A stretch of DNA of 64,000 nt from Actinoalloteichus caeruleus DSM 43889 (GTDB lineage: Bacteria > Actinomycetota > Actinomycetes > Mycobacteriales > Pseudonocardiaceae): positions 3,472,001-3,536,000 of the forward strand of contig NZ_AUBJ02000001.1 of the NCBI RefSeq assembly GCF_000429185.2. Direction: 5' to 3'. The position numbers and the translations under genes were made by a program. The notes under the pieces were generated by a model. That model was not told the DNA's origin. It did not search any database and saw nothing but the letters and a program-made list of their open reading frames with translations. Positions 28,292 through 36,478 of this stretch are shown piece by piece (position 1 is the stretch's first letter; every line of letters begins with the position of its first letter).

Positions 28292-29149
28292 TCAGAAGGC
28301 CGGGACGACGCTGCCGTCCTGGTAGGTCCCCTCGATGAACTCGCGGACCTCCTCGGAACGCAGCAGCTCGGTGAGCTGCTGGATGCGCTCGTCGTCCACC
28401 AGCTCGGGCAGCGTGACCAGGCCGTTCGCGTACGGGCTTTCCTCGCCGTCCTCCAGGAGGATGGCGTCCTCGGTCGGGTTGAGGCCGGCGTCGATGGCGT
28501 AGTTGCCGTTGATCACCGACGCGTCGGTGTCCGCGAGGCTCCTCGGCAGCTGGGCCGCCTCCAGCGGCTGGAAGCGCAGGTTCTTCGGGTTGTCCTCGAC
28601 GTCCAGCTCGGTGGCGTTGTCCTCGGTGCCCTCGGCGAGCGTGATCAGACCGCTGTCGGCGAGCAGCCGCAGGCCGCGGGTCAGGTTGGCCGGGTCGTTG
28701 GCCAGCCCGATGACCGCCTCGTCCGGCAGGTCGTCGACGTCGTCGACCGACTCCGAGTAGAGCCCGAGCGGCTCGATGTGCACGCCCTCGACCCACTCGT
28801 AGTCGCCACCGTGGTCCAGCGTGAACTGCTCCAGGTAGGGGATCGTCTGGAAGTAGTTGGCCTCCAGCGACCCGTCCCGCAGCGCCGTGTTCGGCTGCAC
28901 GTAGTCGGTGAACTCGACGACCTCGATCTCCAGGCCGGCGTCGGCGGCCAACTCCTCCTGGACGAAGTTCAGGATCTCCGCGTGCGGGGTGACGGACGCG
29001 CCGACGCGCAGCGGACCGTCGGCGGTGACCGGGGCCTGGGTGTCGGTGTCACCGCCCCCGTCGGACGCGGTCTCGCTGTTCCCGCAGGCGGCGAGCGTGG
29101 TGACGGCGGCGGCCGCGATGGCGACGGCGGTCAGGGAACGGTGTCGCAC
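28292..29149 (-). CDS. metQ: Methionine ABC transporter substrate-binding lipoprotein
   Basis: Extracytoplasmic binding protein of the methionine importer. A signal peptide ends in lipobox LAAC; the NlpA/MetQ family body follows: LRVGASVTPHAEIL, YVQPNTALRDGSLEANYFQ and DTDASVINGNYAIDAGL. 285 residues. It is the last gene of metN-metI-metQ, with a 126-bp gap after metI. The SAM riboswitch upstream of metN indicates shutdown when methionine/SAM is plentiful, supporting methionine rather than another amino acid as ligand. Confidence 0.95.
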   Translation of the reverse strand: MRHRSLTAVAIAAAAVTTLAACGNSETASDGGGDTDTQAPVTADGPLRVGASVTPHAEILNFVQEELAADAGLEIEVVEFTDYVQPNTALRDGSLEANYFQTIPYLEQFTLDHGGDYEWVEGVHIEPLGLYSESVDDVDDLPDEAVIGLANDPANLTRGLRLLADSGLITLAEGTEDNATELDVEDNPKNLRFQPLEAAQLPRSLADTDASVINGNYAIDAGLNPTEDAILLEDGEESPYANGLVTLPELVDDERIQQLTELLRSEEVREFIEGTYQDGSVVPAF

Positions 29150-29275
29150 TCCCGGTTTCCTCTCTCCTGGCGCCGGCCCGTGGGCAGGCGCGTCTGCCGC
29201 GCCCGGGCATGGTCGTCCCCGGCACGGGTGTACTTGCTGGTGTGCCGCTCCCCGGTGGCGGGGGCGGCGCGGGTG

Positions 29276-29962
29276 TCACACCCGCAACGCCGACCGTCGA
29301 CGGTCGATGGTGCGTGCGATGAAGTCCGAGGTCAGCTGGGTGAGCCAGGCGAGCCCGCCGAGCACCAGCACGGACGCCAGCAGGATCCGCTCGTCGTTGC
29401 GCTGGTAGCCGTGCCGGATCGCGAGGTCACCGAGCCCGCCACCGCCGATCACCCCGGCCATCGCCGAGTAGCCGATCAGGGTGACCGCCGTGACTCCGAT
29501 CGCCGCGACCAGGGCGGGCCCCGCCTCGCGGAGCAGCACGCTCCGGACGAGGCGGAGCCTGCTGGCCCCGGTGGTGATGGCCGCCTCCACGACGGCCACG
29601 TTGACCTCCCGCAACGCCGACTCCACGAGCCGGGCCACGAAGGGCACCGCCCCCACCGTGAGCGGCACGATGACCGCGGTGGGGCCGATGGTCGTCTGCA
29701 CGAGCGCCCTGGTGAACGCGCTGAGCACCACCAGGAGCACCACGAACGGGAGCGAGCGGCCGACGTCGACCACCGCTCCCAGCACGCGGTGCGTGATCCG
29801 CCGAGGGGACAGCCCTGTCGGCGAGGTCATGTGCAGCACGATGCCGAGGGGGATCCCGCCGAGGGCGGCGAGCAGGGTGGCGATGCCGACCATGTAGACG
29901 GTGTCCCCGGTGGCACTGATCACCAGGTCGAAGACCCGGTCCCACGGGGTGGGTTCCCTCAC
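29276..29962 (-). CDS. metI: Methionine ABC transporter permease
   Basis: 228-residue inner-membrane permease with five predicted helices. It has the MetI family segments VYMVGIATLLAALGGIPLG, RSLPFVVLLVVL, the EAA loop (EAAITTGASRLRLVRSVLL) that contacts the ATPase, and GYSAMAGVIGGGGLGDLAI. Its start overlaps the metN stop by four bases (29959-29962), implying translational coupling. Confidence 0.95.
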   Translation of the reverse strand: MREPTPWDRVFDLVISATGDTVYMVGIATLLAALGGIPLGIVLHMTSPTGLSPRRITHRVLGAVVDVGRSLPFVVLLVVLSAFTRALVQTTIGPTAVIVPLTVGAVPFVARLVESALREVNVAVVEAAITTGASRLRLVRSVLLREAGPALVAAIGVTAVTLIGYSAMAGVIGGGGLGDLAIRHGYQRNDERILLASVLVLGGLAWLTQLTSDFIARTIDRRRSALRV

Positions 29963-30978
29963 GCGGCAAGTCCTCCGATATCGCGTGGCGCGCGGCGGAT
30001 GACGGCGTCCCGTTCCGCGAGCCAGCTCAGCGCCCGTTCCGAGCGCTCGCCGTTGATTCCGATCTTGAAGCGGGCGACGGGTGTCTCACCGAGCCTGGTG
30101 AGCCCACCGCCCAGGATGGCCAGCTCCACGTCGTGGCGGTGCGCCGCCTCGGGGAGCAGGGCTCCCACGGCGGCGAACCCGACGAGGACCACCTCGGCGA
30201 CCACGTCGTACTGGCCGATCTCGCGAGGCGTGGTGCCGGCCTGGTCGACCTCGGGGAGCAGGGAGGCCGTGATCCGGCTGCCTGGCTGGGTGAGCAGGTC
30301 CAGCACCTTGCCGTGCTCGACGACCCGCCCTCCCTCCAGGACCGCGACATCGTCGCAGATGCGGCGGACGACGGCCATGTCGTGGGTCACCACGAGCACC
30401 GTCACCCCGAGCTCGGAGCGCACCCGGTCGAGCACCGCGAGCACCGAGCCGGTCGTCTCCGGGTCGAGGGCCGAGGTGGGTTCGTCGGCGAGCAGCACCG
30501 AGGGGCTGGCCGCCAGCGCCCTGGCGACCGCGACGCGCTGCCGCTGGCCACCGGAGAGCTGGTCGGGGTAGCTGCCGGCCTTGTTGGTGAGGCCGACCAG
30601 GTCGAGCAGTTCGGCGACCCTGGCGCGCCGGGCCGGCGCGGCCACCCCGGCGCTCTCCAGGGGGAGGGCGACGTTGCCGGCGGCGGTGCGCTGCCGCAGC
30701 AGGGAGTCGCCCTGGGGGACGACGCCGATCCGGCGACGCGCGTCCCGCAGCTCACGGCCGCGCAGGGCCACCAGGTCGACGCCCTCGACGCGGATCGATC
30801 CCCGGTCGGGGCGTTCCAGCAGGGCGACGCAACGGGCGAGGGTGGACTTGCCGGCGCCGCTCGGGCCGACGACGCCGCAGACCGTTCCGGCCGGGACGCT
30901 GAGGGAGACACCGTCCAGGGCGAGCACGTGCTCGCCCTTACCGGGGAAGCTCTTGGTGAGGTTCTCGACAGTGATCAT
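29959..30978 (-). CDS. metN: Methionine ABC transporter ATPase
   Basis: 339 residues from ATG 30978, with GGAG seven bases upstream. The ABC domain has GPSGAGKST, QLSGGQRQRVAVARAL, VLLADEPTSALDPET and VVTHDM. The C-terminal 80 residues (VVAEVVLVGFAAVGALLPE to SWLAERDAVIRR) form the NIL regulatory domain that binds methionine and inhibits uptake. The gene heads metNIQ. Its 5' leader carries a SAM riboswitch and a small ORF, so the operon is likely controlled at three levels: SAM sensing, leader translation and direct feedback through NIL. Confidence 0.96.
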   Translation of the reverse strand: MITVENLTKSFPGKGEHVLALDGVSLSVPAGTVCGVVGPSGAGKSTLARCVALLERPDRGSIRVEGVDLVALRGRELRDARRRIGVVPQGDSLLRQRTAAGNVALPLESAGVAAPARRARVAELLDLVGLTNKAGSYPDQLSGGQRQRVAVARALAASPSVLLADEPTSALDPETTGSVLAVLDRVRSELGVTVLVVTHDMAVVRRICDDVAVLEGGRVVEHGKVLDLLTQPGSRITASLLPEVDQAGTTPREIGQYDVVAEVVLVGFAAVGALLPEAAHRHDVELAILGGGLTRLGETPVARFKIGINGERSERALSWLAERDAVIRRAPRDIGGLAA

Positions 30979-31099
30979 TGTTCGCTCCACACGACGGCAG
31001 CCAGCCACACGCGACCGCGCGCGAGGGCGCGGCGGTACGGGTGGGATGGTCAGGAAGAAGACGAGGACCAGGGGTGTTCCGCGGGACCGGTGACGTCCT

Positions 31100-31186
31100 T
31101 CAGCTGCCCATGAGTGGACAGCCGGACGTGGTCCGGCGGCCGTGGTCGACCACGCGTCGTCGGGTCAGGGCGGTGGCGATCAACAT
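31100..31186 (-). CDS. Putative 28-residue leader peptide upstream of metN
   Basis: A small ORF from ATG 31186 to TGA 31100. GGAG stands five bases before its ATG and lies inside the 3' strand of riboswitch helix P1. The core ALTRRRVVDHGRRTTSGC resembles the short actinobacterial leader peptides with a pattern like LTRRR-x-VD-x-x-R ending in Cys that precede sulfur-metabolism genes. Within it lie two stable inverted repeats (CGTGGTCGACCACG at 31141-31154 and GCCGGAC-CAC-GTCCGGC just downstream), which could alternate with other structures depending on ribosome position. It ends 121 bases before the metN ATG. Translation is inferred, not shown. Confidence 0.55.
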   Translation of the reverse strand: MLIATALTRRRVVDHGRRTTSGCPLMGS

Positions 31187-31190
31187 GCTC

Positions 31191-31280
31191 GCTCCATCGA
31201 TCCTGGCGTTAGCACCTGCCCGCGAACGGGTGGTTGCTGCGGCGTCAACGAGCCAGGTCTCTCGGCCGCTCCGGATGGGC
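31191..31280 (-). ncRNA. SAM-I-type (S-box) riboswitch of metNIQ
   Basis: Read on the minus strand the S-box core is evident: CGGAG then P2 GCGGC, the conserved GAGAGACCTGGCTCGTTGAC, GCCGC and AGCAACC, P3 CCCG-TTCG-CGGG, and CAGGTGCTAACGCCAGGA, which matches the consensus AAGGTGCTAA-x-x-CCAGCA. P1 forms between GCCCATC (5') and GATGGAGC (3') with one mismatch. P4 is very short or missing, so it may be a variant between SAM-I and SAM-IV. The 3' P1 strand contains the ribosome binding site of the leader ORF, suggesting control of translation rather than of termination. Confidence 0.8.
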
Positions 31281-31290
31281 TGTCGCGATG

Positions 31291-31320
31291 AGTAAACCGA
31301 ACGGAAACGTCCGCCCGCAA
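31291..31320 (-). promoter_or_regulatory. Promoter of the metNIQ leader
   Basis: Minus strand: TTGCGG (31320-31315), 18-bp spacer, TTTACT (31296-31291). Transcription would start about 31284, just before riboswitch helix P1 (5' end 31280), so the RNA begins with the riboswitch. Confidence 0.55.
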
Positions 31321-31628
31321 GTAGTTGGGGGTAGATCTGTGCCACACTGCCCGACCGGCCTAACGAGCACCGAGGGTGATCACCGCCCTCCGGCGGGGTG
31401 CCCCCACCCGCGAAGGGGGACGGACGGGGCGGTGGGCCTCCTGGTCGGCCGGTGCTCCGCCGGCCGGAGTCGTCCCGCCCCGCCGGGACCGGGCGACCGC
31501 CCCCACCCGCCGAGGCCGGTCGGTTCGGGGGTTCGGCGGAAGGCGGCCGGTGGTCCGAGCCGGGCGCCGGGCGGCCGGTCCTCGCGGACCGACCGCGCGC
31601 CGGTCACCCGGGTCGCGACCGGCTGGGG

Positions 31629-33149
31629 TCAGCCCCGACCGCTGAGAACCGCGGCCACCACGTCGGGGAGGGTGTCGGCGGGGTCCCGGGGTGCCGTCGG
31701 GCAGCGCCAGGCGATCACGTGGTCGGGGCGCACCAGCAGCGCTCCGGTGCCGGTGATGCCCACGCTCGCGGCCCAGGCCGGGTCGTCCACCCGGCGGTGC
31801 TCGACCCCGGGCGTGGCGGACGCGGCCCGCTCCCACGTGTCGCTGGCGCCGAGCAGGGTCAGTCCCCTGCCGACGAGGTCCAGGGCCGACCGGTCCGGGC
31901 CGAGCCTGTGGTGCGGGAGTCGCGATCCCGGCTGCCCGGTGAGCCCCAACCGGTCGAGCGGCGCGAGGGAGCCGTCGGGGACGAAGGCGCCGGCCGGGTA
32001 CTGGTAGCCCATGAGGAGGGCCACGGGGTCGTGCGACGGGGTGCCGTCCCCTGACTCCACGCCCAGTTGGCGCAGGTTCGCCGTCTGCGCGCTGGCCTGG
32101 TCGGCGGTGAGCCACCCCAACCAGTGGCGCTCGACCTGGTAGCTGTCCAACAGGGATCGGGGAGCCGTACCGGAGACCACCCGGGCGAGCTTCCAGGCGA
32201 GGTTGTGGACGTCCTGGATGCCGGTGTTGGCACCGGCGGCGAGGTAGGGGGGCATGACGTGGGCGGCGTCGCCGGCGAGGAAGATCCGCCCGGCCGAGAA
32301 GCGGTCCGCGACGAACATCCCGGGTTCCCAGTCGAGGGCGCTGAGGATGCGCACGTCCAGGTCGGGCACTCCGGTCGCGGTGCGCACCGCCCGCGCCCAA
32401 CCCGCGTGGTCCCGGCCGGGGGCCGGGTCGGCCATGAGCAGCCAGCGCCGGACCCCGTCGACGGTGAGCAGCATGCTCGGCACCTCGGGGTGCTCGATCT
32501 GGCACAGGTTGAACTCCCGGCCGCGCACCTGCGCGGAGAGGTCGGCCTCGAAGTAGACGTTGGTGGACCTCCCCAGGGTCCCTCGCCCGCTCCTGGCGAT
32601 GCCCAACCGTTCCCTGATCGGGCTGTGCGCGCCGTCCGCCGCGATGAGGTACCGCGCCCGGATGGCACCGACGCGGCCGTCGGGGTCGCGGACGGTGGAG
32701 GTGACGGAGGTGCCGTCGTCCACCACCTCCAGCACGCGGTGTCCGAACCGCAGGTCGGCCCCGCGTTCGGTCGCCAGGGCGCGCAGCACGGGTTCCAGGG
32801 TGTCCTGGGCGCAGAGGCAGGAGTCGGACGGTGAGATCTCCGGTGCCGGGTCGTCCTCGCCGTGCCCCCAGGAGAGCGGTTCCGCCTCCACGAGCGTCCG
32901 GCCGGCCGCCATCCCCTCGAAGTCCGCGAGTGCCGCCGCGGCGGCCATCACGTCGGCCTCGGCGTTGACCTGGCGGAACAGTTCCATCGTCCGGAGGTTG
33001 ATCCGGCGGGCCTTGGGTTGCGGCGACGTGGTGTCCCGCTTCTCCACCAGCACGGCGGGGACACCGTGCCACTCGAGGAAGAGGGCGGCGGACAGCCCGA
33101 CCAGACCGCCGCCCACGATCAGGACCTCAGTTTCGTGTACGTCGTACAT
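31629..33149 (-). CDS. FAD-dependent aromatic monooxygenase (PheA/TfdB type)
   Basis: Flavoprotein of the p-hydroxybenzoate hydroxylase fold, 506 residues. The FAD dinucleotide motif VLIVGGGLVGLSAALFLEW is at residue 8, the second FAD/NADPH motif LIAADGAHSPIRE near 175, and GDAAHVMPPYLAAGANTGIQ near 295, followed by the thioredoxin-like C-terminal domain of the phenol hydroxylase/TfdB group. Such enzymes hydroxylate phenols, polyketides or antibiotics such as rifamycin. ATG 33149 is the start; no ribosome binding site precedes it and an operator overlaps it, so a leaderless mRNA is likely. The divergent TetR gene (33200) is the probable repressor. Substrate unknown; self-protection or catabolism are both possible. 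Confidence 0.9.
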   Translation of the reverse strand: MYDVHETEVLIVGGGLVGLSAALFLEWHGVPAVLVEKRDTTSPQPKARRINLRTMELFRQVNAEADVMAAAAALADFEGMAAGRTLVEAEPLSWGHGEDDPAPEISPSDSCLCAQDTLEPVLRALATERGADLRFGHRVLEVVDDGTSVTSTVRDPDGRVGAIRARYLIAADGAHSPIRERLGIARSGRGTLGRSTNVYFEADLSAQVRGREFNLCQIEHPEVPSMLLTVDGVRRWLLMADPAPGRDHAGWARAVRTATGVPDLDVRILSALDWEPGMFVADRFSAGRIFLAGDAAHVMPPYLAAGANTGIQDVHNLAWKLARVVSGTAPRSLLDSYQVERHWLGWLTADQASAQTANLRQLGVESGDGTPSHDPVALLMGYQYPAGAFVPDGSLAPLDRLGLTGQPGSRLPHHRLGPDRSALDLVGRGLTLLGASDTWERAASATPGVEHRRVDDPAWAASVGITGTGALLVRPDHVIAWRCPTAPRDPADTLPDVVAAVLSGRG

Positions 33150-33167
33150 CACATGTACTTAGTACAC
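33135..33167. promoter_or_regulatory. Two GTAC-type operators between monooxygenase and TetR gene
   Basis: GTGTAC-GTC-GTACAT at 33135-33149 and ATGTAC-TTA-GTACAC at 33153-33167, with centres 18 bp apart. The first covers the monooxygenase start codon, the second the space in front of it. Both match the RTGTAC-N3-GTACAY type seen at 22075 and 52059. Confidence 0.65.
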
Positions 33168-33199
33168 CAATGGTTAGATGCGCGCGAAGGAGGTGTCCC

Positions 33200-33931
33200 T
33201 TGAGCAACGCGGTACCCGGACAGCCCGGAGCGCTCGTATGGACCCTGCCGGAGCCGCCGGGCCGGACGACGACCACGCTGAGCAGGGCCGCGATCGTGCG
33301 GGCCGCGGTCGCGGTCGCGGACGCCGAGGGCGCCGCCGCCGTCACCATGCGCCGGGTCAGCTCCGAGCTGGGCTCGTCCACCCCCATGTCGCTCTACCGG
33401 TACGTGGGCAGCAAGGACGGCCTCGTCGACCTGATGATCGACGCCGTCTACGGGGAGATCCCCGTGCCGGACGAACCGGTCGGCGACTGGCGGTCGGAGC
33501 TGGAACCGCTCTGCCACCGGGCCTGGTCGGTGATCCGGCGGCACCTCTGGTTCGGCGAACTCGTGCACCTGCGGCCACCCTTCGGCCCGAACGCCCTGCG
33601 CTACCTGGACTTCCGGCTGGCGGCGCTGGAACCCCTCGGCCTCCCGGCACGGGAACTCACCCGCATCACCGCGGCCCTCGACGGCCACCTGATCGGCTCG
33701 GCGCTCCAGCTCGCCGAGGAGACCCGGATGCGCCGGTCCAGCGGGCTGGCCGACGAGGCCGAACTCCGGGACTCGGTGCGGCCCTACCTGTCGTCCGTCA
33801 CGGCCGGTGGCCGCTACCCGGCCTTCTCCCGGTGGGTCGGCGCGACCACCGACAACGACCTGGACGACCACGTCGAGTGGACGTTGCGCTGCCTGCTGGA
33901 CGGCATCCAGGCGAGCCTGCGCCGCGACTGA
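33200..33931 (+). CDS. TetR family regulator of the adjacent monooxygenase
   Basis: 243-residue regulator of the same subfamily as the proteins at 22175 and 51228. It has the helix-turn-helix AAIVRAAVAVADAEGAAAV with MRRVSSELGSSTPMSLYRYV, then KDGLVDLMIDAVYGEI and a tetracycline-repressor-type C-terminal domain. TTG 33200 is chosen as start because a perfect AAGGAGG stands seven bases upstream; upstream codons are inside the leader. It is divergent from the monooxygenase, with two operators between, so it probably represses both genes until an aromatic ligand binds (inference). Confidence 0.92.
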   Translation: MSNAVPGQPGALVWTLPEPPGRTTTTLSRAAIVRAAVAVADAEGAAAVTMRRVSSELGSSTPMSLYRYVGSKDGLVDLMIDAVYGEIPVPDEPVGDWRSELEPLCHRAWSVIRRHLWFGELVHLRPPFGPNALRYLDFRLAALEPLGLPARELTRITAALDGHLIGSALQLAEETRMRRSSGLADEAELRDSVRPYLSSVTAGGRYPAFSRWVGATTDNDLDDHVEWTLRCLLDGIQASLRRD

Positions 33932-34012
33932 CCGGGGTTCGGGGAGCCTCGAGCGCCGAGCCGCTCCCGGCGGCCACGGCGGGCACCGGGACCGCCGGTC
34001 GAACCGGGGCCG

Positions 34013-34030
34013 GGGTGGCACGTGCCACCC
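34013..34030. terminator. Perfect palindrome between convergent TetR and ksgA genes
   Basis: GGGTGGCACGTGCCACCC, an 18-bp perfect palindrome 82 bp after the TetR stop and 73 bp after the ksgA stop. Without a loop of its own it may form a cruciform-like stem or a weak bidirectional terminator. Confidence 0.4.
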
Positions 34031-34102
34031 GGGCCCGCCACCCGGGACCACGGGCGAGTGGACCGGCCGAGCAGCGGCCGCCCGGTCCGGTGGGCGTGGC
34101 GC

Positions 34103-35002
34103 TCAGCCGACCTCGGCGGCGAGCAGGATGCGTTCGGCGCGGGCGATGCGGACGAAGCCGTCCACCGGCAGCTGCTCGCCCCGGGTGGCCGGCGGCACGT
34201 CGGCGGCGAGCAGGATGCGTTCGGCGCGGGCGGCGGAGCCGGCCCAGCCCGCCAGGGCGGCGCGGAGGGTCTTGCGGCGTTGCGCGAAGGCGGCGTCGAC
34301 CACGCGGAACACCGCGTCGCGGTCGACGCCGGTCGGGGAGTCCCGGCGGTGGAGGGCGACCAACCCGGAGTCCACGTTGGGCACCGGCCAGAAGACACCC
34401 CGGGGGATCGTGCCGGCCCGCCGGACGTCGGCGTACCAGGCGGCCTTGACGCTGGGCACCCCGTAGACGCGGCTGCCGGGGCCGGCGGCGAGGCGTTCGG
34501 CGACCTCGGCCTGCACCATGACCAGGGCGGTGCGCAGGGTGGGGACCTCCGCGAGCAGGTGCAGCACCACCGGGACGGCCACGTTGTAGGGGAGGTTGGC
34601 GACCAACGCGGTGGCCCCGGCGAGCTGGTCGCCGGTGACGCGCAGGGCGTCCTCGTGGAGCACGGTGAGCCGGTCCCGCAGCTCGGGGGCGCGGTCGGCC
34701 ACGGTGCGCGGCAGCCGGTCGGCGAGCACCGGGTCGATCTCGACGGCCAGCACCCGCTGGCAGGCGGGCAGCAGGGCGAGCGTGAGCGAGCCGAGCCCCG
34801 GGCCGACCTCGACCACGACGTCGTCGGGACGCAGGTCGGCGGCGCCGACGATGCGGCGCACCGTGTTGGCGTCGTGCACGAAGTTCTGGCCCAGCTTCTT
34901 GGTGGGCCGGACGCCCAGCTGCTCTGCCATCCGACGGACGTCGGCCGGGCCGAGCAGCGCGCTCGACCCGGCCGGGGTTCCGCCGCGCGGATCGTCGTTC
35001 AC
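34103..35002 (-). CDS. ksgA: 16S rRNA (adenine1518/1519-N6) dimethyltransferase KsgA
   Basis: Dimethylates two adjacent adenines in helix 45 of 16S rRNA. Motifs: [21 protein letters not shown] site [30 protein letters not shown], catalytic [14 protein letters not shown], and C-terminal [15 protein letters not shown] 35002 gives 299 residues. The normal end would be near [13 protein letters not shown], but here the protein continues with a second copy of RAERILLAA, encoded by a 33-bp exact direct repeat (34113-34145 and 34200-34232). The tail is thus a local in-frame duplication. The gene starts 19 bp after rpfB, as in the rpfB-ksgA operon of M. tuberculosis; the usual next gene ispE is displaced. 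Confidence 0.96.
   Translation of the reverse strand: MNDDPRGGTPAGSSALLGPADVRRMAEQLGVRPTKKLGQNFVHDANTVRRIVGAADLRPDDVVVEVGPGLGSLTLALLPACQRVLAVEIDPVLADRLPRTVADRAPELRDRLTVLHEDALRVTGDQLAGATALVANLPYNVAVPVVLHLLAEVPTLRTALVMVQAEVAERLAAGPGSRVYGVPSVKAAWYADVRRAGTIPRGVFWPVPNVDSGLVALHRRDSPTGVDRDAVFRVVDAAFAQRRKTLRAALAGWAGSAARAERILLAADVPPATRGEQLPVDGFVRIARAERILLAAEVG
34113..34232. repeat. 33-bp exact direct repeat in the 3' end of ksgA
   Basis: Copies at 34113-34145 and 34200-34232 (begin TCGGCGGCGAGCAGGATGCG), 87 bp apart, a multiple of three. They encode RAERILLAA twice at the C-terminus of KsgA. Confidence 0.9.
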
Positions 35003-35021
35003 TCCGCGAGACACTACGTCA

Positions 35022-36146
35022 TCACGTGGGCAGCCCCAGCTTGGCGGCGCAGCCCGGCCACGAGCCGTAGCTGCCGCCGTTCGCGTCGCGGAGCCGGGTG
35101 GCGACGGCGATCTGCTGTTCTCGGGACGCCTCGTTGGGGTAGTTGGCGTACTGCTGGCCGCCGTAGGCGTCCCAGGTGGGCTTGCTGAACTGGAGGCCGC
35201 CGTAGTAGAGCCCGTTGGCGCTGACGATCTGCCAGTTGCCGGTGGACTCGCAGTGGGCGAGGCGGTCCCAGACCCCTCCGTCCTGCACCGGGGGCGCATC
35301 CGCTGCCGGCGGCTGCTTGGTGCCGACCCGCACGACCCTGTTCTCGGCCTCGCGGATCACCTCGTCGCGGATCTGCTCCCGTTCCGTCTCCTCGCCGTTG
35401 ACGAGGGTCACCAGGTAGGTCAGTTCGCGCAGCCCGGGGCGGCCCTCCTCCTCGACCTCCTCCTCACCCTTCTCCATCTCCGGGTCGTCGATCCGCTCCT
35501 CGTCGGGAGTGATCTCGACCTCCTCGGTGCGTTCCTCGGAGCGGATCCGGGTGACCTCGATGGTTAGGTCGTTGACGAGTTTCGTGTCGGCGGGGGGCGT
35601 GACCTCGTCGTCGCCCTCCAGCGCGACCCCCTGGTCCGCCAGCAGTTCCCCGACGGTGGCCGAGGTGGTGGCCACCTGGCGGGGGTCCTCCGCGCCGTCG
35701 AGGAGCGTGACGAGCTTGGAGGTCTTCAGGTCGACCGTCATCCCGTCGAGGGGGATGCGCTGGTGCCGGTCGACGGAGAGTTCGGCGTCGTTGGTGGGCA
35801 TGCCGAGTTCGTTGAGGGCGTCGTCCAGGGTCAGCGCGTGGGTCCAGACCTCGCGCTCCTCGCCGTCCACTCGGAGGGTGAGCAGTCGGCCGCGCTTGAG
35901 GACCACCTGGCTTCCGTCGACGACGGTCGCCTGCGCCGCGGGGGCGAGTGCGTCCTGTTCGCCGGCCTCGAAGCCCGCGGTGGCCAGGACGCCGGCCACG
36001 GTCGATGCGAAGGTGCGGACGATCCGCTGTTCGTCGTCCACCGTGAGCGTGATGGACTTGTCCATCGCGATCGCGGTACCGGAACCACCGATCAGGACGG
36101 TCAGGACAGCGACGATCACCGCGCGCAGAAACGTGCGTTTGTTCAC
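35022..36146 (-). CDS. rpfB: Resuscitation-promoting factor, RpfB type
   Basis: Exported cell-wall muralytic enzyme that stimulates growth of dormant cells. From GTG 36146 (374 residues): an N-terminal helix [22 protein letters not shown] (signal or anchor), three DUF348 repeats (about residues 35-215; for example [15 protein letters not shown] and [15 protein letters not shown]), a G5 domain with [17 protein letters not shown], a short linker, and the C-terminal Rpf lysozyme-like domain with the catalytic Glu in [10 protein letters not shown] and Cys partner in WPGCAAKLG. This order is that of M. tuberculosis RpfB, and the place between tatD and ksgA is the same. Confidence 0.96.
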   Translation of the reverse strand: MNKRTFLRAVIVAVLTVLIGGSGTAIAMDKSITLTVDDEQRIVRTFASTVAGVLATAGFEAGEQDALAPAAQATVVDGSQVVLKRGRLLTLRVDGEEREVWTHALTLDDALNELGMPTNDAELSVDRHQRIPLDGMTVDLKTSKLVTLLDGAEDPRQVATTSATVGELLADQGVALEGDDEVTPPADTKLVNDLTIEVTRIRSEERTEEVEITPDEERIDDPEMEKGEEEVEEEGRPGLRELTYLVTLVNGEETEREQIRDEVIREAENRVVRVGTKQPPAADAPPVQDGGVWDRLAHCESTGNWQIVSANGLYYGGLQFSKPTWDAYGGQQYANYPNEASREQQIAVATRLRDANGGSYGSWPGCAAKLGLPT

Positions 36147-36478
36147 CTGTCGTCCAGCCTTCGTGCCTCCGGGCAGGGGCGGCTCAAGGTGTTTCTGGGG
36201 TCGTTGCGGTTCGTCCCTCAACCCCGACGCGTGGCCGTCGGCCACGCCAGAACCACGACTGGACCGGTTGTCCCGCGACGCGGCGGAGCGCCGTCCGCCC
36301 GCCCGCCACGGGTGTCGCGCGAGGCGGGGCGGTCGGTGACGCCTGGTAGGCGTGCACCGCGCACGTCGGCGGAGCCACCTCGGTGTCCCCATCCCGGCTT
36401 ACGATCTCGGGACCGTAACGGCATTCGGCGTGGGGGCCAAGAGATCAACCTGGGCTGTGCTCGCGATCACCCAAAAAT
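36147..36478. other. Intergenic region upstream of rpfB
   Basis: About 330 bp. Rpf genes of some actinobacteria have a c-di-AMP (ydaO) riboswitch here; I looked for its conserved GTCAGCTAACCTCG-like end and do not find it. A 5' leader is likely, since GC is lower around 36400-36480, where promoter elements may lie. Confidence 0.4.

Noticed and set aside
31629-33931. Part of an antibiotic biosynthetic cluster (flavin oxygenase plus TetR)
   Set aside because: No polyketide, peptide or sugar biosynthesis genes adjoin; neighbours are methionine transport and ksgA. Resistance or catabolism is simpler.
36147-36478. Possible c-di-AMP (ydaO) riboswitch upstream of rpfB
   Set aside because: Rpf genes in some actinobacteria have one, but the conserved 3' segment and the GGGTGAA-like part are not found here.
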